34,396 nucleotides of DNA from a virus, in the IMG/VR virus record IMGVR_UViG_3300037827_000122, positions 1-34,396 of that record; one strand, given 5' to 3'. The notes beneath the pieces are model-generated. The model ran no database searches and was not told where the DNA came from. It was given only the letters and a program-made list of their open reading frames with translations. How positions within the stretch are numbered: the stretch's first letter is position 1; each line of letters opens with the position of its first letter. This document shows positions 25,443 to 31,958 of the stretch, in pieces. The position numbers were made by a program, and so were the translations under genes.

Positions 25443-26419
25443 TGACCAGGAAACGCCTCAGGTGGGCGCTGCTGATCCCGCTGCTGCTGGCGGTGTGCGG
25501 TGGTGCGCAGGCCCAGATCACGGCTGCGCAATCGATACCGGGCTTCTACGTGCAGCAAGGGACGGACGGGTGCACCGCCGTAACGGGATGCTTCATTCCG
25601 TATAGCGCGACCTATCCTCTACCCACTACTGGCGGCGGCGGTGGCTCCAACGCATCGGTAGGTGCCACGGGAAGCGCGGTTCCGGGGAGCGCCACGTATC
25701 TCGGCATTAGCATCGCTGGCACGCTGACTGGACTTACTGCCGGGCAGGCAACCATGGCGAACTCCGTGCCAGTGGTCATCGCTTCAAACCAGAGCAATCT
25801 TCCGAACAATATAGCGGCATGGGCTGGGACGACGCTCGGCCCACCGTCGAACTACGGCACGTCGCCCGGGGCCGTCGCGGTGCCGGGGGTCAACGCGTTT
25901 GTGACCAACACGCCGGCCGTCACCCAGAGCGGCATATGGACCGTGACAGGCGCTGGTGGCTCATTTCCAGTCACCGGATCGAGTAGCAACGCCAGTTCCG
26001 CCGTCGCCACATCATCGACAAATGTCCCAAACGTTTCCTTCAGCTATGGCTTCAACGGCACGACGTGGGATCAACTCCAGGTTGACACGGCAAAGAGTCT
26101 GAAAGTCAATCCAATCCCGCTCAACATTCCAGCCGCTGGCACAGTCTCCGCCATCGTCACTGGCGGCACGGCCGTTACGCTCATCACTGGCCCGGTCAAC
26201 GGCTGCTATGTCACCAACCCTCTGACCGCCAGCGACCAGAACATCGCAACCGCAGAGGTGGCACAGGTCAATCCGGTCACGACGGCGACGGCAGCGGGAC
26301 GTGGCACAAACTCAACGCTTCAGCCCGGACAGACCTTTACCTGTCCAGCCGGCATGACGACAAACCTGAGCGCCATCGCAGCGACAACGGCGCACGCATT
26401 CAACGTGGTGAAATGGTAA
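25439..26419 (+). CDS. Virion protein with signal peptide, 326 aa
   Basis: Two adjacent ATGs at 25439 and 25442 open the frame; the first overlaps the previous stop (ATGATGA). Residues 1-25 are a signal peptide (Arg/Lys-rich start, core WALLIPLLLAV, cleavage AQA before Gln-Ile). The segment GLTAGQATMANSVPVVIASNQS is a motif recurring in phage virion proteins of the type T-M-A-x-S-x-P-V-V-I-A-S-x-Q-S, usually near tail or receptor-binding genes. The rest is Thr/Ser/Gly-rich beta structure ending with a small terminal domain (VSAIVTGGTAVTLITG). The mature part has four cysteines. A link protein between tail and spikes is the most likely role; the family function is not known. Confidence 0.65.
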   Translation: MMTRKRLRWALLIPLLLAVCGGAQAQITAAQSIPGFYVQQGTDGCTAVTGCFIPYSATYPLPTTGGGGGSNASVGATGSAVPGSATYLGISIAGTLTGLTAGQATMANSVPVVIASNQSNLPNNIAAWAGTTLGPPSNYGTSPGAVAVPGVNAFVTNTPAVTQSGIWTVTGAGGSFPVTGSSSNASSAVATSSTNVPNVSFSYGFNGTTWDQLQVDTAKSLKVNPIPLNIPAAGTVSAIVTGGTAVTLITGPVNGCYVTNPLTASDQNIATAEVAQVNPVTTATAAGRGTNSTLQPGQTFTCPAGMTTNLSAIAATTAHAFNVVKW

Positions 26420-28500
26420 TGCGCAACATCCTCGCTTCCCTCACGGCGCTCATTCTGCTTTGCGGGAGCGTGTCGGCGCAGCAGACGTTACCGGGGCCCG
26501 GGCCTGTGCCGACTTCAGCAAGCACGTCCATTACGCCATTCGGCTCTGTCAATCCTGTTCAGCTTGGCAAAGGCTTTTCCAACTTTGCGGCCCAGATCAA
26601 CGCACGACCCCCGACAATCAATGACGATAGCACCCGTAATAACAGCGTTGGCGATATTTGGTGTGTGCCGGCGCTGAACAACTGCTGGCAGAATATCTCA
26701 AATGCGGCTGGCGCTGCGGCGTGGTTGACAATTTATCTCGCCAACAATAACACAATCGGCAACGTGCTTCCCTTGGATGCGTCAGGTGTCACGGCTCAGT
26801 TCGCCCTTGGCACCGCGCTGATGACGAAGAACGCCAACGTCATCGCGCTCAATAAGTCCATAGATGTATGGCGCAGCGTCGATCAGACGACGCTCACGGT
26901 CGGTTGGGCCAACGGGTATGTTGACGCACAAGCTGCAGACAACTTCTGCAATGGGTCATTATGGTGCGATGTCTCAAAGGCTTATGATCAGAGCTACGTG
27001 TTTTCAACCGGTGCGTTAAACTCCAACGATCACACTTCGTTTCCGGGGAATTATCTGGTTGCCGCAAGTGTTGCAACAGGTGGGACATGCACCCCAGGAA
27101 CCTACACGTTTACGTTGGCGGGCGGAACCGGGTCACCCCTGGGTCAATTTAGTGGGACGGTAACAGGGACGGCTCTGGCTGGTGCGCTGACCGTTTCTCC
27201 GACAGTGCCGGGCGCCTATCTCACGCCTCCCGCTAGCCCGACCTCGACAACGGGTGGCACGTGCACGGTGCAACCCACAATCACTGCCACATTCCAGCAC
27301 TCGGCGCCGCTTTGGACCACGAACACCGTCAACGGACATCGTGTCGTTGATTTCGGAACCGACTTCACATCTGGTAATCCGCAGACGTATCTGGCCAATG
27401 AGCAATGGCTAAACTCACCCGCCGGTGTCGCGATTAACCTGCGGACGGCTACGATTATTGCCGCACTACAAAACCGCACTGCGATCTATGGTAAGAATGT
27501 TATTTATTCCATAGGACCGCCTACCAACGACTCAACGCTTCAGTCGGTTTGTGCGACGGGCGCCGGAATCAGCGTCGGCAACACATGCAACACATCTGCC
27601 GTAGGATTGACCAATCCAGCCATTTGGCAGTTCCAGACTGGGGCGGCAGCTACAACCTACAATATTGGAAATGTTTCTGGATCAGTGACCGTCACGCAAC
27701 CTAACGCCGTTGTGAATGGAGGCTCAATAGGTCCAGGCCTGGTTGGTCGGGTTGGCGACTTTGACCTGCTCGGAATGATTGCGTGGAACAGCACACTATC
27801 TGCGGCGATTGCAGAGAACGTAAGAGCATCGTTCAACCTGCTGGCAGGAAACGCCCCCCAGGCATCGGACACGCGCATCATCTTTATAGGCGACAGTATT
27901 GCCTATGGTTTTACCAGTCCCTACAACAATGGCTGGCCGAAGTTCATGCAGATGAAGGGGCTGATGAACAGGCCGGTGCAGTTTCTGAATATGGGGTATC
28001 CTGGCGGTCAGTTTGTCGGAGGCACTCGGAATTTTACCACCAGTTTCTCAGCTGACTCAACCGCCGCTTATGCTGCCGGCATTCCGCATATATTCGTACC
28101 AATCGCCCTCGGCAGGAACGATCTGGCTAACGGCGCATCTGCCGCTACAACGTTTGCGAGCAATCAAACCTATAGCGGAGATTGGCAAGCGCTTGGCTCC
28201 AATGTTCAAACGGTCGCAGTTACATTGATTCCGGAAACGGATGTTAGTATCCCGGCGGTGGCGACCTATAACGCTTTGGTGCGTCTCTGTTGGCAGGTTC
28301 CAATTGCCGCCACGACAACAGCCTGTCCGACCGGCGGCCTTGGGGCGGTAGCACTCATCGACTTTGCCAACGATCCGATCTGGTCCAGCGGCAGCTTTAC
28401 CACCTATCTCGTGGCGAACGGTCCGCACCCGACAGACCCTGGAGCGGAGGACATGGCCATTACCGCTGCTACTCAAATGAATGCGTTGATCAATCAATGA
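26413..28500 (+). CDS. Secreted SGNH/GDSL esterase-like tail protein, 695 aa
   Basis: Starts at ATG 26413 or, six bases later, at the ATG overlapping the previous stop (TAATG). The signal peptide ends SVSA before Gln-Gln. Residues 60-110 hold the phage-typical SVGDIWCVPALNNCW turn. Residues about 120-420 look like a lectin-type beta-sandwich (GHRVVDFGTDFTSGNPQTYL). The C-terminal 210 residues carry SGNH hydrolase blocks: block I IFIGDSIAYG (Ser495), a Gly in block II (GYPGGQ), block III ALGRND (Asn569) and block V NGPHP (His672), where the usual Asp of D-x-x-H is Asn669. Such domains deacetylate host glycans. After the signal peptide there are ten cysteines, often in close pairs. The codons are AT-richer than in the ejection genes. 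Confidence 0.75.
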   Translation: MVMRNILASLTALILLCGSVSAQQTLPGPGPVPTSASTSITPFGSVNPVQLGKGFSNFAAQINARPPTINDDSTRNNSVGDIWCVPALNNCWQNISNAAGAAAWLTIYLANNNTIGNVLPLDASGVTAQFALGTALMTKNANVIALNKSIDVWRSVDQTTLTVGWANGYVDAQAADNFCNGSLWCDVSKAYDQSYVFSTGALNSNDHTSFPGNYLVAASVATGGTCTPGTYTFTLAGGTGSPLGQFSGTVTGTALAGALTVSPTVPGAYLTPPASPTSTTGGTCTVQPTITATFQHSAPLWTTNTVNGHRVVDFGTDFTSGNPQTYLANEQWLNSPAGVAINLRTATIIAALQNRTAIYGKNVIYSIGPPTNDSTLQSVCATGAGISVGNTCNTSAVGLTNPAIWQFQTGAAATTYNIGNVSGSVTVTQPNAVVNGGSIGPGLVGRVGDFDLLGMIAWNSTLSAAIAENVRASFNLLAGNAPQASDTRIIFIGDSIAYGFTSPYNNGWPKFMQMKGLMNRPVQFLNMGYPGGQFVGGTRNFTTSFSADSTAAYAAGIPHIFVPIALGRNDLANGASAATTFASNQTYSGDWQALGSNVQTVAVTLIPETDVSIPAVATYNALVRLCWQVPIAATTTACPTGGLGAVALIDFANDPIWSSGSFTTYLVANGPHPTDPGAEDMAITAATQMNALINQ

Positions 28501-30518
28501 TGAAATCTGTCCTTCTTTTTCTCTGCCTGTTGCTGCCATGGGCAGCCAATGCTCAAGGCGTCGCGCCCATTACCTCTGCGACATCGGTTGCTGGTGGGAG
28601 CACGACAGCACTTTCTTTCGGTGCCCGTTTTGGGCAGCGCCTGAATGTGCGCGATGGCTGCGGCTCCCCTGGGGCAGTTGGAAACGGCGTTGCAGATGAC
28701 AGCCCAGCATTTGCAGCCTGCATGAACCTTGCTGTCACGATGGCGACAGCCGGCACCCCGGTCGTGGTGTATGTGCCAGGCGGTAACTATCTGATCCAGA
28801 GCACACAACTGCCGCTCATGACCTATGGCGTCGGCATCGTTGGAGACGCGCCTCATAAGACCTATATCACGATAGGCTCCTCCTATGCCGGAACCTTGTT
28901 TGGTTGGTCTGATGCCTGGCAGCTGAACGCTTATAACGGCACCACGTTGGTGCCGTCGGCTGATAAAGCAGGGCCATTTGTCGAGAATGTGACGGTTATT
29001 GGCAATACAACTTCAGCATCCGAGCAAGATGCTTTTGTGTTTTATGGGCGTGATGATTTTGTAGAATTCCATAATGTTGCGGTCTACTTCCTGAATGGCC
29101 AGTGTATTCGGACCGGATATACGACGGGTGCGCAAACCCAGGCGTATGTGAGAGAGAGCCTGTTTGACAACTTCTGGTGCTGGGAGGGAGGCACAGCCTC
29201 GAAACCGGCGGTCGAAATTTCCACCACCTCACCCAGCGGCAGTGATGCGACCAATCAGGTAACCTTTGTGGACCTTAATATCTTCGCTTCTGCCGGCATC
29301 GGTCTTCAGATTCACACGCCAACTGCATTCTCCAACACAAGGCAGATCACGTTCATTCGTCCTCGCGTTGAGCACAGCGCTGCGGACAACATCCAGATAA
29401 GTGCGCTTGGGGACCTTGGTGGCACCAACGAAATCCATATGTTTGCGCTGGAGAGTACGACCCCAGGCGGCACGAATGCTGGCTTCTATGCCCTGAACAT
29501 CGGCGTTGAGCCGACCATCCAGGATTACGATGTGCAGGTCTTCGGAGGCACCATTGGCCCATGTTCTGCGACGCCATGCTACGGTGTTTATTTTAATACG
29601 GTGCGACAGGCCGAGATAAAACTACAAAACATTTCGACCACAGGCGCGAACATAACCTATGGCGTCGGAGCCGGGGCGAACATCACGCTGGACGGAGGCG
29701 GTTCCGAGCAGAGTTGGACCTATACGATAAACTCGGTTGCCAATAAGGTTGCGACACCGCTTTATAAATATGGCGATCCGACCGGTATATTTGGCGGCAC
29801 AACCCCGCCAGCAGTTGCTGGCGTCTATCATGATGGAAGCGCTGGGTTTGGGAACCCTCCCAGTGGGGGCGCCGTTGATTTACAATTCACTCGAAATGCA
29901 AATACGCAGATCGCTGGGTCAATCAATTCCTGTCTGATCGCAGGAACATTCAATACAATCACAGCGCCTGCGAATGACGCCTGCATAGCAGGCGGTGCTA
30001 CGAACATGCTTACTGGCGTGGCGGGTTTCATAGGAGGCGGTGCGTTTGCCATCGATCGAGGAAGATACTCTGTGCAGCCCTTCGCCTCCGGGAAACTGTC
30101 TGTGCAAGGTGACGCCGAGATTGTCAGGGCCATCTTCAGGTGCACGACGAATACCGGAACGGCCTGCCGCCTCACAGCAGATCAGGCAGCGGCAGGCGTG
30201 GCCAATTGCGATAATATTTTGGTGAACTTCGCTTATGGACTGGCTGTCCATTTGCACGCCCGCGACAACACGACGCCTGGAACGGATTACGATTGGCAGC
30301 TTCCCAACGGCTTCATGACACGAGAGACCCTGGCGAGCACAACCGAGGTTACTCTGGGCACGCCGAACGTTCTTACCAGGGGAACGACCACGGGCGCTAC
30401 GGTATCTCTTACAGCCGACACCACGAATGCGTGCATCAATCTGGCGTTTACGCCTCCGACCGGAAATACAGATACCTGGAACGTGGTGGCCAAGATTGAG
30501 ACGGTAGAAGTTCAATGA
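28497..30518 (+). CDS. Secreted pectate-lyase-fold tailspike, 673 aa
   Basis: ATG at 28497 overlaps the previous stop (a second ATG follows at 28500). Residues 1-19 are a signal peptide with core SVLLFLCLLLPWA and cleavage ANA before Gln-Gly. Residues 55-110 match the N-terminal part of the pectate_lyase_3 fold: GVADDSPAFAACMNLA and VVVYVPGGNYLIQSTQLP, where a D-D-x-x-A-F/I start and a Y-x-x-P-x-G-x-Y turn are diagnostic. Many short beta units follow (FVENVTVIGNTT, FVEFHNVAVYFLNGQ, QVTFVDLNIF, QITFIRPRVEH), forming a beta-helix to about residue 430; the C-terminal 200 residues are a separate beta domain. Twelve cysteines lie after the signal peptide. DNA at 29000-29100 is distinctly AT-rich. 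Role: glycan binding or cleavage. Confidence 0.8.
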   Translation: MMKSVLLFLCLLLPWAANAQGVAPITSATSVAGGSTTALSFGARFGQRLNVRDGCGSPGAVGNGVADDSPAFAACMNLAVTMATAGTPVVVYVPGGNYLIQSTQLPLMTYGVGIVGDAPHKTYITIGSSYAGTLFGWSDAWQLNAYNGTTLVPSADKAGPFVENVTVIGNTTSASEQDAFVFYGRDDFVEFHNVAVYFLNGQCIRTGYTTGAQTQAYVRESLFDNFWCWEGGTASKPAVEISTTSPSGSDATNQVTFVDLNIFASAGIGLQIHTPTAFSNTRQITFIRPRVEHSAADNIQISALGDLGGTNEIHMFALESTTPGGTNAGFYALNIGVEPTIQDYDVQVFGGTIGPCSATPCYGVYFNTVRQAEIKLQNISTTGANITYGVGAGANITLDGGGSEQSWTYTINSVANKVATPLYKYGDPTGIFGGTTPPAVAGVYHDGSAGFGNPPSGGAVDLQFTRNANTQIAGSINSCLIAGTFNTITAPANDACIAGGATNMLTGVAGFIGGGAFAIDRGRYSVQPFASGKLSVQGDAEIVRAIFRCTTNTGTACRLTADQAAAGVANCDNILVNFAYGLAVHLHARDNTTPGTDYDWQLPNGFMTRETLASTTEVTLGTPNVLTRGTTTGATVSLTADTTNACINLAFTPPTGNTDTWNVVAKIETVEVQ

Positions 30519-30578
30519 TCCACCCGACTGTTGGCTCGCTGTGACAGTTCGGCGGCTTGTGATACCGTAATCGCCGCG

Positions 30579-30599
30579 CGCCCCGGCGCTCTCCGGGCG
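30579..30599 (+). promoter_or_regulatory. GC hairpin upstream of the DUF3309-like gene
   Basis: CGCCCCGG (30579-30586) and CCGGGCG (30593-30599) can form seven pairs with one bulged C around a six-base loop. It lies in the 92-base gap after the spike gene and touches the GGGAG ribosome site of the next gene. No T-run follows, so it is a poor intrinsic terminator; it could partly mask that ribosome site. A weak promoter-like GTGACA at 30541-30546 with TACCGT 16 bases later precedes it, but I would not claim a promoter. Confidence 0.3.
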
Positions 30600-30610
30600 G
30601 GAGATTTGCT

Positions 30611-30775
30611 GTGGGTCTGATCCTGTTGATCGTCGTCATCTTGCTGATCTTCGGAGGCGGTGGCGGCTACTACGGCTACAACCGCTATGGCGGTGTCGGT
30701 CTCGGCGGCGTGCTCGGAACGGTCCTCGTCATCGTCCTGGTGCTGTGGCTGATCGGCGGCGTCGGATACCGGTGA
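30611..30775 (+). CDS. DUF3309-like small membrane peptide, 54 aa
   Basis: A GTG at 30611 with GGGAG just upstream opens a 54-codon frame ending in TGA three bases before the next gene. Two hydrophobic helices (LILLIVVILLIFGG at residues 3-16 and VLGTVLVIVLVLWLIGG at 34-50) flank a Gly/Tyr-rich hinge (GGGGYYGYNRYGG). This is the general layout of DUF3309 family peptides, which are frequent in alphaproteobacterial genomes and of unknown function. In a late phage module a two-helix peptide next to another membrane protein might aid lysis, or act in the membrane during release. Codon use is fully GC-biased and fits the neighbours. The family match is by pattern. Confidence 0.55.
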   Translation: MGLILLIVVILLIFGGGGGYYGYNRYGGVGLGGVLGTVLVIVLVLWLIGGVGYR

Positions 30776-30778
30776 ACG

Positions 30779-31099
30779 ATGATAACGGAAGGCTCCCTTC
30801 AAAGTTGGTTGCTCGTCCTGGCACCGTATTTCGCCATCCTGTTGCCGACGATCATTGGATATCTGAACAACCGGAAGCTCTCTCAGGTGCAGGCAACCGC
30901 AGATCGCGTTGAGGTGAATGGCAACGGACACACAAGCGCCTTGATCGAAATGGCGAGGTCTGTTGATCCCGCCATCGCTGCCGTCGCCAGAGCAGTGGTG
31001 GTCGAAGCTGCCAAGGACGATGCCGCAGCGGTTCTGAAGACAGCACAAGAGCGCGAACTGAGATCTTCCCAGCGGCCTGAGGGCGACGCCTCTGGGTAG
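30779..31099 (+). CDS. Single-span membrane protein, 106 aa
   Basis: ATG at 30779, three bases after the previous stop. One strongly hydrophobic segment (LLVLAPYFAILLPTIIGYL, residues 11-29) is followed by a short basic stop (NNRK) and a hydrophilic helical region of about 75 residues. This gives an N-out or N-in anchor with a cytoplasmic or periplasmic helix. Such one-span proteins in late modules include holins, antiholins and i-spanins; no family-defining motif is visible. The middle carries two histidine/asparagine-rich turns. A 57-base gap follows with no clear promoter or terminator. The function is open; association with lysis is inferred from position and topology. Confidence 0.55.
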   Translation: MITEGSLQSWLLVLAPYFAILLPTIIGYLNNRKLSQVQATADRVEVNGNGHTSALIEMARSVDPAIAAVARAVVVEAAKDDAAAVLKTAQERELRSSQRPEGDASG

Positions 31100-31156
31100 A
31101 TTCCGTCCCTCAACAGTCACTACCCCTCCCCGCGGCGATGTGCCATAAAGCCAGCC

Positions 31157-31825
31157 ATGAGCCGTAATGATCCCCTGTCGCTGTTCGAGCAGGCCTACGA
31201 CGGCGAGGTTGCTGTGGTCGAGACGGCGGAGGCCGCGGAAAGGGCCGCGATCGAGGCTCAGTTGACCGCGCTCCAGCAGAAGAAGGACGACGCGCTCGCG
31301 GATTGGTTACGGCGCGTCATCCGCCGGGCTTATGAGAAGCTGTGCGAACTCGACCACCACCACCATCCCCGCCAGATTGTGCTACTGCCGCAATACTTCA
31401 CCGACTTACACACAGGAGCCGTTATCCCCATGGCCGACATCCAACTTCCACTGAACAACGCCTACACGGCTGTCATCACTGAGTACAACCCGACCACGCA
31501 GGCGTTCGATCCGGTGTCCTCGACCGACGTGTTCACCGCGACCCCGAGCGACACCACGAACATGAGTGCCACCGTCGCACCGTTCGTGCCGCCCGCAGGC
31601 GCCACCGCTTCGCAGACCGCCCTGGCCGGCATCCCGGCAGTAACCGTGCAGTGGCTTCACACGGTCTCCCCGCTGCTCGTGGGCGTCGGCGTGACCATCA
31701 CTGACAGCGCCGGCAGTTCGCCGGTGACCCTTGAGTTCGACATGCTTGCGCCCAACACCGTGCCAGATCAGATCGGCGTTGACAGCGCAGACGCAGTGTT
31801 CACTCCAATTCCGACGCCGGTGTAA
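31157..31825 (+). CDS. Two-module virion-type protein, 222 aa, with a possible internal start
   Basis: ATG at 31157 has only a weak ribosome site. Residues 1-91 are a Glu/Ala-rich helical module (ERAAIEAQLTALQQKKDDAL) that ends with four histidines. Residues 92-222 look like a beta-sandwich, Ig-like phage domain (MADIQLPLNNAYTAVITEYN; SPLLVGVGVTITDSAGSSP). An ATG at 31430 in the same frame, preceded by AGGAG (31414-31418), may start the second module alone. The second module resembles small Ig-like decoration proteins. Either it is a fusion that kept an internal start, or two products are made. A terminator follows at 31849. Confidence 0.5.
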   Translation: MSRNDPLSLFEQAYDGEVAVVETAEAAERAAIEAQLTALQQKKDDALADWLRRVIRRAYEKLCELDHHHHPRQIVLLPQYFTDLHTGAVIPMADIQLPLNNAYTAVITEYNPTTQAFDPVSSTDVFTATPSDTTNMSATVAPFVPPAGATASQTALAGIPAVTVQWLHTVSPLLVGVGVTITDSAGSSPVTLEFDMLAPNTVPDQIGVDSADAVFTPIPTPV

Positions 31826-31848
31826 TCTCCTGCGACGGGTTGAGGCAG

Positions 31849-31871
31849 AAGCCGCTCTCCGGGGCGGCTTT
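31849..31871 (+). terminator. Rho-independent terminator-like hairpin
   Basis: AAGCCGC (31849-31855) and GCGGCTT (31864-31870) form a perfect seven-pair stem with an eight-base loop, followed by TCCTGTTT, a weak T-rich tail. It lies 24 bases after the stop at 31825 and before the small peptide gene at 31893. It probably separates the tail/virion operon from the regulator-lysis group, at least partially. The short T-run makes it imperfect. Confidence 0.5.
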
Positions 31872-31892
31872 CCTGTTTGAGGGGTGAGAGAG

Positions 31893-31958
31893 ATGGGCAC
31901 ACTCGCGCTGTTCGGGATCTGGCTGCTGATCTGTGGGGTTTGCCAGGTCTGTGAATAA
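31893..31958 (+). CDS. Tiny hydrophobic leader-type peptide, 21 aa
   Basis: An ATG at 31893 has an excellent ribosome site (AGGGG at 31880-31884, eight-base spacing). The peptide is mostly hydrophobic (LALFGIWLLICGVC) and ends eight bases beyond the GTG (31951) of the next gene, so translation of that gene could be coupled to it. It may be a coupling leader, a tiny membrane peptide, or merely a chance frame preceding a gene whose own ribosome site is otherwise missing. Codon use gives no discrimination at this length. Confidence 0.35.
   Translation: MGTLALFGIWLLICGVCQVCE

Noticed and set aside
30541-30562. Sigma-70-like promoter (GTGACA, 16 bases, TACCGT)
   Set aside because: The -10 match is poor (three of six) and the region is simply a short gap before a small gene.
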